DNA of 64,000 nt from Streptomyces cyaneochromogenes (GCF_003963535.1 NZ_CP034539.1:3968001-4032000), one strand, 5' to 3'; shown: positions 24,804-33,793, counted from the stretch's first letter. Numbers and translations are program-made. Notes: generated from the letters alone by a model not told the origin.

Positions 24804-26267
24804 ATGCCGCACCAGCCGTACGAGAAAGCCCCGCAGGTCACGAGGACTTCGAAATCCCCGACGCCTCCGCTGCTCACCGTCACCGCCGACACCCTCGTCG
24901 CCGTCGACTTCGGCCCCCGCACGACGCGTCGCGCACCCGGCCCGTACCGCCGGCTCTTCGCCCGCCCCGGCGCCCGCGCCTTCACCGTCGGGAACCTGAT
25001 CGCCCGGCTGCCCATGGGCATGTTCAGCGTGAGCGCGGTCGTGATGATCGCCGGTTCGCGGGGGTCGTACGCCCTCGCCGGCGCCGTCACCGCTACCGGC
25101 CTCGCGGCGACCGCGCTGGTCGCGCCCTGGACCGCGCGGCTCGTCGACCGGTACGGCCAGGCGCGGGTCGCGGTGCCGGCCACGCTCCTCGCGGCGCTGG
25201 GCAGCCTCGCGCTGCTGCTGTGCGTGCGCTACGACGCCCCCGCCTGGACCCTCTTCGCCGCGTACGCCGCCACCGCGACCACCCCCAACACCGGCGGCAT
25301 GTCCCGCGCCCGCTGGGCCCATCTGCTGAAGGACGACACCGAGTCCCTGCACACCGCGAACTCCTTCGAGCAGGCCGCCGACGAGCTGTGCTTCATGCTG
25401 GGCCCGGTGCTGGCGGCCTTCCTGTGCGGGACGTTCTTCCCGGAGGCGGGGACCCTGGTCTCGGTGGCGCTCCTGGTGACGGGCGTGCTGCTCTTCGCGT
25501 CCCAGCGGTCGACCGAGCCGCCGCCCCGGGGCCGTACGGCCGACGGGTCGACGCGGTCGCCGCTCCGCGCTCCCGGCATGCCCTCGCTGATGGCCGTCTG
25601 CCTCGCCATGGGCGCGGTGTTCGGCGCGACGGAGGTCGTCACCATCGCGTTCGCGGACGCGCGGGGCCACCGCACGGTGGCGGGTGCGGTGCTCGCGCTT
25701 CAGGCGGCCGGGTCCTGCGCGGCGGGCCTGTGGTTCGGCCGGCTCCGACTCTCCGGGCCCCCCGAGTACCGCTACCCCTGGTGCATAGCCGCGATGACGG
25801 CCCTGCTGACGCTGCCTCTGCTCGCCGCGTCCCTCACCGGCTCGCTCCTCCTGCTGTCCGCCGCCCTGCTGATCGCCGGCATGGCCACGGCCCCGACCAT
25901 GATCACCAACATGGCCCTGGTCCAGCACCGCACCCCGGAGGGCCGCCTCAACGAGGGAATGACCCTCGCGGTGACGGCCCTCCTCGGGGGCATCGCGGCC
26001 GGCAGCGCGATCGGCGGCTGGATGGCGGAGCACCTCTCGCCGACGGCGGCCTACGGCGTCCCGGTCACGGCGGCGGCAGCCGCACTGCTGATCGCCCTGG
26101 CAGCAACGCCCTCAGCAGCACGGGCCATCGCGCTCACAGCAACGCCCTCAGCAGCACGGATCATCGCGCCCGCAGCAACGCCCCAAGGGGCGCGGGGAAC
26201 TGCGCGACCAGCCACAACGGCGCAGCAGACAACCGACAACCCATCGCCGCACCCCCCACCCGCCTAA
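24804..26267 (+). CDS. MFS transporter with repeat-derived C-terminal tail
   Basis: 487 residues with about 12 hydrophobic helices. The MFS motif-A-like loop (WTARLVDRYGQARVAV) follows helix 2. An inner-membrane exporter is likely, probably for a drug or small metabolite, under the adjacent LysR regulator. The last 60 residues are odd: three 12-residue repeats (ATPSAARAIALT, ATPSAARIIAPA, ATPQGARG...) encoded by 36-bp tandem DNA repeats, running into a dispersed intergenic repeat that here is translated. The natural end was probably near VTAAAAALLIAL. Its stop overlaps the convergent P450 stop by four bases. Confidence 0.88.
   Translation: MPHQPYEKAPQVTRTSKSPTPPLLTVTADTLVAVDFGPRTTRRAPGPYRRLFARPGARAFTVGNLIARLPMGMFSVSAVVMIAGSRGSYALAGAVTATGLAATALVAPWTARLVDRYGQARVAVPATLLAALGSLALLLCVRYDAPAWTLFAAYAATATTPNTGGMSRARWAHLLKDDTESLHTANSFEQAADELCFMLGPVLAAFLCGTFFPEAGTLVSVALLVTGVLLFASQRSTEPPPRGRTADGSTRSPLRAPGMPSLMAVCLAMGAVFGATEVVTIAFADARGHRTVAGAVLALQAAGSCAAGLWFGRLRLSGPPEYRYPWCIAAMTALLTLPLLAASLTGSLLLLSAALLIAGMATAPTMITNMALVQHRTPEGRLNEGMTLAVTALLGGIAAGSAIGGWMAEHLSPTAAYGVPVTAAAAALLIALAATPSAARAIALTATPSAARIIAPAATPQGARGTARPATTAQQTTDNPSPHPPPA
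26103..26178. repeat. 36-bp tandem repeat in the MFS gene end
   Basis: Units begin at 26103, 26139 and (partial) 26175 with the core GCAACGCCC. They are a whole number of codons, so they extend the protein in frame. Confidence 0.8.
26179..26230. repeat. Dispersed Streptomyces repeat, copy A (inside a gene)
   Basis: CGCCCCAAGGGGCG forms a short hairpin, followed by CGGGGAACTGCGCGA and then CCACAACGGCGC. A second copy lies at 35582-35640. I recall this element as very common between Streptomyces genes; here it is inside the MFS reading frame. Confidence 0.8.
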
Positions 26268-27637
26268 CCCCGCGGAGCGACCCGCGCCCGAGCCGGCCCT
26301 TTGGCCATCAACGTGATCCCCGCCCCGACCGGCACCTCCCCCACCTCCGCGTCCTCGAACTCGAACTCCCGCAACAGCACCGCCAGCCCGAGCACCGACT
26401 CCAGCATCGACAGGTGCTGCCCTATACACGCCCGCGGCCCGCCCCCGAAGGGGAACCAGGCATAGCGCGGACGCCCCGCCTCCGCCTCCGGCGTGAAGCG
26501 GGCGGGGTCGAAGCGCTCCGGGTCCGGCCAGTAGGCGGGGTGGCGCTGGGTGACCCAGGGGCTGACCAGGAGGTCGGCACCGGCCGGGATCCGTACGCCG
26601 TCCACCTCCGCGTCGGCGACCGAGCGGCGGCCGATCACGGGTGCGGAGGGGTACAGCCGCATCGCCTCCTTCAGCACCATCGTCAGATACGGCAGCTCCT
26701 CCATGTCCTCGGCCGTGGGCGCCCGTCCGCCGGGCCCACCGAGCACCCCGTCCACCTCGTCCCGCACCCGCCGCTGCTCTCCGGGGTGACGGGCGAGGAG
26801 GTGCAGGGCGAAGGCGAGCGCGGTGGCGGTCGTCTCGTGGCCGGCCAGCAGGAAGATCAGGACCTGTTCGCGGAGTTCGTCGGCGTCGAGGCTGCCGTCC
26901 TCGGCGTTCTCGGCGTGCACCAGGAGGGTGGCCAGGTCGTCGCGGTCGTCCCGGTCCCGGCGGCTGTCGATGATGCCGTCGCACAGGGCGTGCAGCTCGG
27001 CCTGGAGACGGGCGGCGCGGCGGTTGGCGGGGGTGGGCCAGGTGCGGGGTGCCTTGAGCGGCGAGAAACCGCGCTTGAGCGAGTACTCCTGGAGCGGCGG
27101 CAGGGTGCGCTCGATCACCCCGAACGCCTTCTTCACGTCCGTCCCGAACAGGATCCGCCCGACGAGGTGCAGCGCGAACCGGTGCATCTCACCCACCAGT
27201 TCCACGGTCCCGCCCGGCGCCTCCCGCCACTCGGCGGCCAGCGCGTCCGCCTCCCCGGCGACCTGCTGCGCGTATCCGTTCACCCGGCGCCGGGTGAACA
27301 GCGGCTGCACGAGCCTGCGCTGGCGCAGGTACGCGTCGTCCTGGCTGGTGAGCAGCCCGTTGCCGACCGACTGGCGCAGTTCCTCGTAGAAGACGTTGTC
27401 CTTGCGGAAGTTGGCGGCCTGGGTCGCCAGCACCTGCTGGGCGCCCTCGGCGGAGAACACCGCGTAGATGTCGGTCCGCAGCCCCGGCGGCCCGGCCCGG
27501 AAGCGCACCACGTCGCCATGGTCGCGGCGGGCTCGCAGGTAGGCGGCGAGGGGATCGTTCAGCAGGTCGCTCATCGAGCCGAGCAAGGGACTCCCCGCCA
27601 CGATCGGCGCCTGGGCGGCCGTCGTCGTCATCGTCAT
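26264..27637 (-). CDS. Cytochrome P450
   Basis: 457 residues. All the landmarks are present: I-helix oxygen-binding motif LLAGHETTATALAF, the ExxR motif in VLKEAMRLYP, the PERF-type WPDPERFDPARF, and the haem loop FPFGGGPRACIGQ with its cysteine ligand. Length and the GHETT motif fit the class-B-like/CYP4-like soluble P450s seen in actinobacteria (SGxxxP-type N-terminus, no membrane anchor). No ferredoxin or reductase gene is adjacent. It is convergent with the MFS gene with a four-base overlap of stops. The substrate is unknown. Confidence 0.95.
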   Translation of the reverse strand: MTMTTTAAQAPIVAGSPLLGSMSDLLNDPLAAYLRARRDHGDVVRFRAGPPGLRTDIYAVFSAEGAQQVLATQAANFRKDNVFYEELRQSVGNGLLTSQDDAYLRQRRLVQPLFTRRRVNGYAQQVAGEADALAAEWREAPGGTVELVGEMHRFALHLVGRILFGTDVKKAFGVIERTLPPLQEYSLKRGFSPLKAPRTWPTPANRRAARLQAELHALCDGIIDSRRDRDDRDDLATLLVHAENAEDGSLDADELREQVLIFLLAGHETTATALAFALHLLARHPGEQRRVRDEVDGVLGGPGGRAPTAEDMEELPYLTMVLKEAMRLYPSAPVIGRRSVADAEVDGVRIPAGADLLVSPWVTQRHPAYWPDPERFDPARFTPEAEAGRPRYAWFPFGGGPRACIGQHLSMLESVLGLAVLLREFEFEDAEVGEVPVGAGITLMAKGPARARVAPRG

Positions 27638-28069
27638 GGTTGCCCCATTCCCGCCGGAGCCATTGACGCACCCTCAGCCCACACCCGCGGCGACCTGATG
27701 ACGGGACCGGTCATGACGATCGACGCCCACACCCCGATGCCCGACGTCATCGGCCTCACCCTCACCCACTTCGCGGGCGAGCAGCCCCGCGGCCCCGAGT
27801 TCGAGCCGGCCGGGTCCTGCGCGTTCCGGCCGACCTGTTGCTGATACGGAAGCCGGACGGCAAAGACGTACCGGAGGCGACGCCGCTGCCACCGGGGATG
27901 ACGGAGCGGGCGAGTACCGCGCGGCGGGAGCCGACGTGAACGGGCGCTGACAGCGCGGCATCGGGCCGGACGCGAGGCATCCCCCCAGCCGTCTCAGGCA
28001 CGGTCTCGTCGGACCCATGCGCTAGATTCACGGCGATGATCATGCCGACGAGGGGCGATTACGGGTGAG
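27638..28069. other. Gap with a possible degenerate CBS-like reading frame
   Basis: On the plus strand, DLMTGPVMTIDAHTPMPDVI (about 27695-27760) and, after a phase change, AGRVLRVPADLLLIRKPDGK read like two pieces of one CBS domain (VMT...P...GRV.GV...ADLL). The frame is shifted between them and both end quickly. It may be a decayed gene, but the similarity is short and by eye. Promoters for the flanking divergent P450 and hypothetical genes must also lie here. Confidence 0.3.
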
Positions 28070-28720
28070 TTGCGGGTGAGCCGAGCAGATCGGGGACGGG
28101 AGACGGCCGAGCGGGCGAGGGCGCTGATACCGGCGGGCGAGGTGCTGCGCGCCGACCACGGGGTCTCCTTGGCCGGCAGAGCGCCGAGGCCCGGCTATTT
28201 CCGCCGGCCGCGCGCTCTGCGCTCCGAGCGCCGCACCCTCGGGAGCTGGTTGCTGATCCCCGTCAACGGGGTCGCGAGGCTTCTCTCCATCAACTGGAAC
28301 CCGTTCGATGCTTTCTTCGAGGCGGTCTTCTGGCGCGAGAAGAAGAAGCCGGGCAAGCCGTTCCACGGCGGCTGGGACAGCATGGCCGGCCGGCTGGCCC
28401 GCGCCGTGGTGCCCCGCACCAAAAACAGCGCGGCCGTGATGCTCCAGGTGACCGACCGCCGCCTGCAGGTCGCGTACGTGTCCCGCGCGCGCTCCTTCTT
28501 CACCGGCACACCCGGTCCGGCCGAGGTGGGGTGGGCCACGGACCTTCGCAACGTGGCCTACATCCGCGACCGCAGCGACGTGGCGGGCGGCAACCACGAG
28601 ATCGGCTTCGCCGACGGTTCGTGGTGCTCGGTCCACTTCGCCGGGCAGGGGTGGAGCCGGGTGTCGGACGCGTTTCCGGTGCGGCTGAGTCACCTGGACG
28701 CGGTGCCGGTCTCGGGGTGA
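28070..28720 (+). CDS. Conserved hypothetical protein
   Basis: About 216 residues, with uncertain start (TTG 28070 or GTG 28076). The second half reads as a single compact domain: MLQVTDRRLQVAYVSRARSF, AEVGWATDLRNVAYIRDRSD, HEIGFADGSWCSVHFAGQGW. This pattern of strands resembles a PH-like fold found in many Streptomyces proteins of unknown function. The middle contains a basic patch (FWREKKKPGKPF). No signal peptide or convincing membrane segment is seen. Function unknown. Confidence 0.7.
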   Translation: MRVSRADRGRETAERARALIPAGEVLRADHGVSLAGRAPRPGYFRRPRALRSERRTLGSWLLIPVNGVARLLSINWNPFDAFFEAVFWREKKKPGKPFHGGWDSMAGRLARAVVPRTKNSAAVMLQVTDRRLQVAYVSRARSFFTGTPGPAEVGWATDLRNVAYIRDRSDVAGGNHEIGFADGSWCSVHFAGQGWSRVSDAFPVRLSHLDAVPVSG

Positions 28721-28743
28721 GTGAGCACTCACGGACCCGGCTC

Positions 28744-29730
28744 TCAGCCCAACCCCCAGGCCAGCCCCATCCGATACGCGGCACACACATTCACGTCGAG
28801 CAGGTACGCCCCGGCACTCCCGCACTGCTCGGCCCCGCTCCCCGGATCGACCGGCTGACCGTGCCCCATCCCCGTGACGCTGTACGTCTCCACGACCGCG
28901 CGCCCGCCCGCGTCCCGGAAGACCCGGTGGGGATACCCGGCGACGGTGTCACTCACGTCGGCGGCCTGATCGGCCCCCTGCACCTCGGTCCACTGGCGCG
29001 TCAGGTCCGTCATGTTGACCGGCTTCACGGTGTAGTCGGCCGTGCCCTGGAAGGCGACCAGCGTGGGCCAGGGACCGGCATACCCCGGCCGGGCGGCGCG
29101 TACCCGGTCGCCCCACTGCCGCGGGGTCTGCGTGGCGCCGACGTACATGCACACGTACGGCGACCCGGCGGCCTGCGCACACCCGTACGGCAGCCCGGCG
29201 ACGATCCCGCCCGCCTCGAACTTCTCCGGGTACGCCGCCATCATCACGGCCGTCATCCCGCCCCCGGCGGACAGCCCGGTGACATACACCCGTGACGTGT
29301 CGCCGGTGACGTCGGCGAGCTGCCGGTCGACCATCTGCGCGACGGACGCGGCCTCGCCCTGTCCGCGTGCGATGTCGCCGCTCTGGAACCAGTTGAAGCA
29401 GGACGAGGCGTTGTTGGCGGTCTGCTGCTGCGGCAGGACCACGGAGAAGCCCCAGCGGTCGGCGAGCTGGGTCCATCCGCTGCCGGTGCCGTAGCCGGAC
29501 GCGTTCTGGGTGCAGCCGTGCAGCGCGACGACCACGGGCCGGCCGGCGGGCAGCCCGTCGGGGACGTACCGGAACATCCGCAGCGCACCCGGGTTCGACC
29601 CGAACCCGGTGACCTCCTGAGGCGGGGCCGCCGCGGCCCGGCCCGGCGTGAGGACGACGGCGATCAGCGCGACGAGGACAGGCAGCAGGGCGAGGACAGG
29701 GCGAGGACTTGCGGCTCTGGTCTGTGTCAT
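28744..29730 (-). CDS. Secreted PHB-depolymerase-type esterase (CE1-like)
   Basis: 328 residues from the ATG at 29730. Signal peptide with a long hydrophobic core (LALLPVLVALIAVVL) and AAA cleavage region. The alpha/beta-hydrolase core has the oxyanion segment VVALHGCTQNA, the nucleophile elbow GLSAGGGMTAVM (Ser), the acid region AFQGTADYTVKP (Asp) and a late catalytic His in VTGMGHGQPV. This order matches the extracellular esterase/PHB depolymerase family that also covers acetylxylan and feruloyl esterases. Four cysteines fit a secreted enzyme. No polysaccharide genes adjoin it, so the substrate is open. Confidence 0.9.
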   Translation of the reverse strand: MTQTRAASPRPVLALLPVLVALIAVVLTPGRAAAAPPQEVTGFGSNPGALRMFRYVPDGLPAGRPVVVALHGCTQNASGYGTGSGWTQLADRWGFSVVLPQQQTANNASSCFNWFQSGDIARGQGEAASVAQMVDRQLADVTGDTSRVYVTGLSAGGGMTAVMMAAYPEKFEAGGIVAGLPYGCAQAAGSPYVCMYVGATQTPRQWGDRVRAARPGYAGPWPTLVAFQGTADYTVKPVNMTDLTRQWTEVQGADQAADVSDTVAGYPHRVFRDAGGRAVVETYSVTGMGHGQPVDPGSGAEQCGSAGAYLLDVNVCAAYRMGLAWGLG

Positions 29731-29807
29731 GCGGATGGACCGTAAAGGCGTGAACCACCCGCCGATATGGGGTCGGACACCACAACGGACACGCCCGCCA
29801 TGGTTGC

Positions 29808-30365
29808 TCAGCGCGTGCTCGTCGTACGGAACTGCCGCACGAGCACCTTCGGGTCCCGCGCGACCTCCCACAGACCGACCGCGAGCAGCAGCACGCTGCT
29901 GACGAAGCAGACCCAGAACACGAACTGGGCGCCCGACGCGAGGTTGTCGGCGCCGCCGCCCTCGTGGAGGCAGTACGCCTGCGGGGGAAACGCCTTGGAG
30001 ACGCCGACGCCGCCGTAGCGCAGGGAGCACGGGTCCTCGCCGGGATCCTTGAGGGTGTCGTCCGCCGTGACGACCAGAAGCCAGGCCAGCGCCGCCCCCG
30101 GGACCGTGCCGAACACGGTCATCTTCGTCCAGGTCGGCAGGCGGGGGTGGGCGAGGAGCCCGTTCAGCGCGATCAGTACGACCACGAACACCGCTGCGAC
30201 GGCCACGGCGGCGAAGGGCTTCCCGAACACCGTGCCCAGGAGCCACATCACTGCGCCCACCGGCGGCGCGGTCAGGACAAGCACCTTGATCCCGGGCGCG
30301 ATCCCCGAAAGGGCGAGCAGATACAGCGCGACCGCCCACCCGAGGATGACGACGAAGCCGGTCAC
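29808..30365 (-). CDS. Small polytopic membrane protein, unknown
   Basis: 185 residues from a GTG at 30365 that overlaps the upstream lipoprotein stop (GTGA). Five or so hydrophobic helices (VTGFVVILGWAVALYLLALS, APPVGAVMWLLGTVF, VAVAAVFVVVLIALNGLL, PGAALAWLLVV, FVFWVCFVSSVLLLAVGLW). An extracytoplasmic loop has two cysteines (DPCSLRYGG, QAYCLHEGGG). Translational coupling to the DUF4232 lipoprotein suggests the two act together, but the function is unknown. Confidence 0.75.
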   Translation of the reverse strand: MTGFVVILGWAVALYLLALSGIAPGIKVLVLTAPPVGAVMWLLGTVFGKPFAAVAVAAVFVVVLIALNGLLAHPRLPTWTKMTVFGTVPGAALAWLLVVTADDTLKDPGEDPCSLRYGGVGVSKAFPPQAYCLHEGGGADNLASGAQFVFWVCFVSSVLLLAVGLWEVARDPKVLVRQFRTTSTR

Positions 30366-31333
30366 GGGCGCGGGGTGCCGGCCGCCGCAGGATCCCGGTA
30401 CGTCTCGTCCTTCTGCCACGGCCCGACGCCGAGCTTCCCCGTCGTCCCCAGGTCCAGTTCCGGCACCACCATCACGGGGCGTGCCCCTTGCTTGGCCCGC
30501 ACGCGGACGTACGGCGCGTTCACCGGTTCGCCGAACTGGGTGGTGTTCCGCCAGGCCAGCGTGGTCTGCGCGGCCTCGCCCGGCCGCAGAACGACGGGCT
30601 GCGGGCCGCCGTCGCCGCCGACGCCGGTGCTGATCCGATCGGTCCCGTGGAGGATCCGCACGCTGTCGACGTTGTCGTGGTCCTCGTCGAGGATCTCGAG
30701 TTCCGGGTAGCCGTCGAGCTCGTAGGGCCCGGTGCCGCAGTTGACGAGATGCAGGCCGACGACACGCAGGCCCAAGGCGGCGTCCCCGTCGTCCGCGTAG
30801 ACGTGCAGCCCGGAGGCGGGGCAGGGCCCCGAGGCGGACGACGCCTCGTCGACGGGGACGCTGCGCACCTTGACCACTTCCACGCCCGACACATCGGATT
30901 CCACGCCGGACACATCGGCGCCCCGTCCGAGCGACTCCCCCATGCCGACGGTCTTCTTGACGGTCCGTCCCGGCCCGACCGACGCGACGATCTGCTCCAC
31001 GTCGTCGACGCGGCCTGCGGACGCCGAGCGGAACCCGAGGGTGACGGTGAAGGTGGCCGCCTCGTTCGCCTGGTTGGTGACCTCGAACTCGGCCGAGAAT
31101 TCAGCTCCGCACGCGTACAGTCCGGTGACCTTCACACCGTTCTCGCCCGGACCGTCGAGCGAAGGCAGGGGAATCGGAGTCGGCGAACCGGAGGGCCGGC
31201 TGCCCTGACGTAATTCCGACGGGCACGACACCTCGGTACCGGCCGGAGCCTCCGAGAGGCTCTCCGAACCGCACGCGGCGAGCAGCAGAACTCCGGCGAG
31301 GGCGGTGGGAACCGTGCGGAAGACTGTGGGCAT
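30362..31333 (-). CDS. DUF4232-type lipoprotein
   Basis: 323 residues from the ATG at 31333. Lipoprotein signal peptide ending LLLAACGSE. A first domain (GVKVTGLYACGAEFSAEFEV) is followed by a DUF4232-like second domain: ASGPCPASGLHVYADDGDAA, GLRVVGLHLVNCGTGPYELD, GYPELEILDEDHDNVD, and the typical LRPGEAAQTTLAWRNT. Such proteins are abundant in actinobacteria and lack a known role. The gene ends inside the start of the membrane protein gene, so both are likely co-expressed. It lies past the tmRNA gene and its terminator. Confidence 0.82.
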   Translation of the reverse strand: MPTVFRTVPTALAGVLLLAACGSESLSEAPAGTEVSCPSELRQGSRPSGSPTPIPLPSLDGPGENGVKVTGLYACGAEFSAEFEVTNQANEAATFTVTLGFRSASAGRVDDVEQIVASVGPGRTVKKTVGMGESLGRGADVSGVESDVSGVEVVKVRSVPVDEASSASGPCPASGLHVYADDGDAALGLRVVGLHLVNCGTGPYELDGYPELEILDEDHDNVDSVRILHGTDRISTGVGGDGGPQPVVLRPGEAAQTTLAWRNTTQFGEPVNAPYVRVRAKQGARPVMVVPELDLGTTGKLGVGPWQKDETYRDPAAAGTPRP

Positions 31334-31436
31334 CCGCTCACCCCACCAGGAGGCCGACTTCGCAAGCTGTGGCGGAACCCACACCTCCTGTCACAGCGGT
31401 GTCACAGGCCACCGTCTTTCGTCGTCCGGCATGACA

Positions 31437-31470
31437 AAGGCCCCGCTGCCCGAAGGCGGCGGGGCCTTTG
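31437..31470. terminator. Terminator downstream of tmRNA
   Basis: AAAGGCCCCGC (31437-31447) pairs with GCGGGGCCTTT (31460-31470). The stem is flanked by A and T runs and lies 18 bases past the tmRNA 3' end. It should end ssrA transcription and is symmetric enough to work both ways. Confidence 0.85.
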
Positions 31471-31487
31471 CCCACATGGGATGAGTG

Positions 31488-31851
31488 GAGATGGCGGGAA
31501 TCGAACCCGCGTCCAACGGTGCAGAATCAGGGCTTCTCCGTGTGCAGTCCGCTGTGATTTTCTCGGCCCCGGCGATCACGCGAACAAGTCGCCGACGGGC
31601 CCAGTCACTGTTAGATTTCCCTCTTCACCCCGTGACCGGGATCAAGGTTTAGTTCCCTAGCTGATGCCAGGATCCGGGTCGGGAACAGCCCCGGGCTGAC
31701 ACTTCGCAAGTCGCTACTTAGGCAGCGAGGGCGAAGGAATCGCGCTTGGTGTTGGCGATTATTTTTTGCGACATATGGTTTACGAGATCATTGCCGCTTC
31801 CTCGACACGCTTCCCCTGTTTCAACAGCCGCTGTCGAAACCGATCATCCCC
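31488..31851 (-). ncRNA. ssrA: Transfer-messenger RNA (tmRNA)
   Basis: About 364 bases. The 5' end GGGGATG (31851-31845) pairs with the 3' end CATCTCC (31494-31488) to form the acceptor stem. The tRNA-like part has the T-arm GGTTCGATTCC and the 5' side continues ATCGGTTTCGACAG, the usual tmRNA D-region. The tag frame lies in the middle. A CCA end is not fully encoded. tmRNA with SmpB rescues stalled ribosomes and tags the products for proteolysis. It lies directly after smpB on the same strand, the common actinobacterial order. Confidence 0.95.
31718..31756 (-). other. tmRNA tag reading frame
   Basis: Thirteen codons from the resume codon GCC: ANTKRDSFALAA then TAA. The ALAA ending is the degradation signal read by Clp proteases. 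Confidence 0.93.
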
Positions 31852-31965
31852 ATGTTGTTTTTTCAATCCCCACCGGACGGATCCGGAAGGGGGCGCGCAC
31901 CCTCTGTGAGGTGCAGTGCCATCGTACGTGACCAACGCACGCCGATGCCACTGTATTCCCGCCCG

Positions 31966-32523
31966 TCAGACGCCCCGCTGCCGCCGCTTCGCCGCCGCGA
32001 TCGCCCGGTCCGACTCCCGCCGGTCCTGCTTCTCCCGCAGGGTCTGCCGCTTGTCGTACTCCTTCTTGCCTCGGGCCAGGGCGATCTCCGCCTTCGCGCG
32101 GCCGTCCTTGAAGTACAGGGCGAGGGGCACGATCGTGTGACCCGTCTCCTGGGACTTCGCCTCCAGCTTGTCGATCTCCTCGCGGTGCAGGAGGAGCTTG
32201 CGCTTGCGGCGCGCGGAGTGGTTGGTCCAGCTGCCCTGGTGGTACTCCGGGATGTGGGCGTTGTGCAGCCACGCCTCGCCCCGGTCGATCTGGACGAAGC
32301 CGTCTGCCAGCGATGTCCGACCCTCGCGCAGCGACTTGACCTCGGTGCCCATGAGCACCAGGCCGGCCTCATAGGTGTCGATGATCGCGTAGTCGTGCCG
32401 GGCCTTCTTGTTCTGGGCGACGATCTTGCGCTTGCCGCCCTTCTCGCCGTCCCTGGCCTTCGCGGCCGCCGCCCCGCCCTGCTTGGGCTGGGACTCCTTC
32501 GGTACGTACATTCCCTTGCTCAT
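31966..32523 (-). CDS. smpB: SsrA-binding protein SmpB
   Basis: 185 residues with the ATG at 32523 (MSKGMYVPKES); the ATG at 32511 would give a more usual length but has its GGGA directly against it. The SmpB fold is complete: IVAQNKKARHDYAIIDTYEA, GLVLMGTEVKSLREGRTSLA, FVQIDRGEAWLHNAHI, then HSARRKRKLLLHREEI and GKKEYDKRQTLREKQ. The C-terminal tail (AAAKRRQRGV) is the basic helix that enters the decoding centre. The N-terminal extension rich in Ala/Lys/Gly is an actinobacterial feature. It follows the carboxy-terminal protease gene and precedes ssrA. Confidence 0.97.
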   Translation of the reverse strand: MSKGMYVPKESQPKQGGAAAAKARDGEKGGKRKIVAQNKKARHDYAIIDTYEAGLVLMGTEVKSLREGRTSLADGFVQIDRGEAWLHNAHIPEYHQGSWTNHSARRKRKLLLHREEIDKLEAKSQETGHTIVPLALYFKDGRAKAEIALARGKKEYDKRQTLREKQDRRESDRAIAAAKRRQRGV

Positions 32524-32570
32524 AGTGCCGTCCATTTTCGCACTACGGACGGGGTACGGGGAAAGCCGAT

Positions 32571-33737
32571 TTACGACTCGCCCAGGCCGCTGAGGACCGT
32601 CTCGGCCCGCCCCAGGACGCCCCGGTCGGCCTCCAGGTCGGGGGTGATCCCCATGCCGTCGACGGCGCGGCCGGAGGGGGTGCGGTAGTGGCCGACGGTC
32701 AGCTCGGCGACGGAGCCGTCGGGGAGGCGGCTCGGCATCTGGACCGAGCCCTTGCCGAAGGTGCGGGTGCCCACGACGACCGCGCGGCCGCGGTCCTGGA
32801 GCGCGCCGGTGAGCAGCTCGGCCGCGCTCATCGTGCCGCCGTCGACGAGCGCCACCAGCGGCCTGGTGGTGTCGCCGCCGGGCTCGGCGTGCAGGGCGCG
32901 CTGGTCGCCGTCGACGTCGTACGTGGCGACGAGGCCGCCGTCGAGGAAGGCGGAGGCGGCGGTGACGGCCTCGGTGACCAGGCCGCCGGAGTTGCCCCGC
33001 AGGTCCAGCACGATGCCGGTGGCGGCCGGGGACTGCCGTACGGCGGAGCGGACCGCGTCGCCGGAGCCCTTGGTGAAGGAGGCGATCCGGATGACGGTGA
33101 CACCGTCGGCGAGTTCTCGAACAGTGACCGAATCGGTGGACAGGACGGCCCGGCGCAGAGTGAGGTCCCACGCGCGCTTGCCGCGCTCCAGCCCCACCTT
33201 GACGGCCGTACCGGCGGGCGCGTCCGTCGCGTCGCCCCTCAGTAAGGAGACGACCTCGGTGACCGGACGCCCGTCGACCTTCGCGCCGTCGACGCTGCGC
33301 AGCCGGTCGCCCGCGCGGATCCCGGCGGCGGCCGCGGGCGACCCCGGCCGCACCTTGGTCACCTCGATACGGCCGTCCCGCTCGCGCCGCGCCCACAGGC
33401 CGACGCCGGTGTACTCGCCGTCGAGGGCCTCCTCGAACTCCTCGTACTCGCCCTCGGAGTAGACGGCGCCCCAGCGGTCCCCGCTGCGGCTGACCGCTCG
33501 CTCGGCGGCCTCCATGGGGGACTTGCCGGCCGCGATGGCCTCGGCGGCCACCTCGGCGAGGTCCTCGTGTCGGACCGCGGCGGCGTCCGAACGGGTGGCG
33601 CCGTCGGACGGCTTCCGGTCGGGGCCGGGCAGCGAGCCGGTCGCGGCACCGGCCACGAGCACGCTCGCGAAGACCAATGTCAGGGCGGCCCCGCGGCCGA
33701 AGCGGCGGGGCTGACAGAACAGGTCACGACCTGACAT
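32571..33737 (-). CDS. ctpA: S41-family carboxy-terminal processing protease with PDZ domain
   Basis: 388 residues from the ATG at 33737. A membrane anchor or signal (GAALTLVFASVLVAGAATG) is followed by a helical region (AERAVSRSGDRWGAVYS), a PDZ domain (TKVRPGSPAAAAGIRAGDRL) and the tail-specific protease core (VIRIASFTKGSGDAVRSAV, IVLDLRGNSGGLV, VDGGTMSAAELL, GTRTFGKGSVQ). The nucleophile Ser is in MSAAE and the general-base Lys in GKGSVQ. It acts outside the membrane on C-terminal tails of exported proteins. It sits between ftsX and smpB, with an intrinsic hairpin separating it from ftsX. Confidence 0.93.
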   Translation of the reverse strand: MSGRDLFCQPRRFGRGAALTLVFASVLVAGAATGSLPGPDRKPSDGATRSDAAAVRHEDLAEVAAEAIAAGKSPMEAAERAVSRSGDRWGAVYSEGEYEEFEEALDGEYTGVGLWARRERDGRIEVTKVRPGSPAAAAGIRAGDRLRSVDGAKVDGRPVTEVVSLLRGDATDAPAGTAVKVGLERGKRAWDLTLRRAVLSTDSVTVRELADGVTVIRIASFTKGSGDAVRSAVRQSPAATGIVLDLRGNSGGLVTEAVTAASAFLDGGLVATYDVDGDQRALHAEPGGDTTRPLVALVDGGTMSAAELLTGALQDRGRAVVVGTRTFGKGSVQMPSRLPDGSVAELTVGHYRTPSGRAVDGMGITPDLEADRGVLGRAETVLSGLGES

Positions 33738-33761
33738 GCCGGTGAGTCTAGGACAACGCAA

Positions 33762-33793
33762 GGGGCCGTACGGTCCGTTGTCCGTACGGCCCC
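33762..33793 (-). terminator. Terminator after ftsX
   Basis: GGGGCCGTACGG (33762-33773) pairs with CCGTACGGCCCC (33782-33793) over an eight-base loop, 11 bases past the ftsX stop. Confidence 0.85.

Noticed and set aside
31488..31560. tRNA-like T-arm sequence that could suggest a tRNA gene
   Set aside because: No anticodon arm follows; the sequence is the 3' tRNA-like part of tmRNA, with matching 5' end and tag frame.
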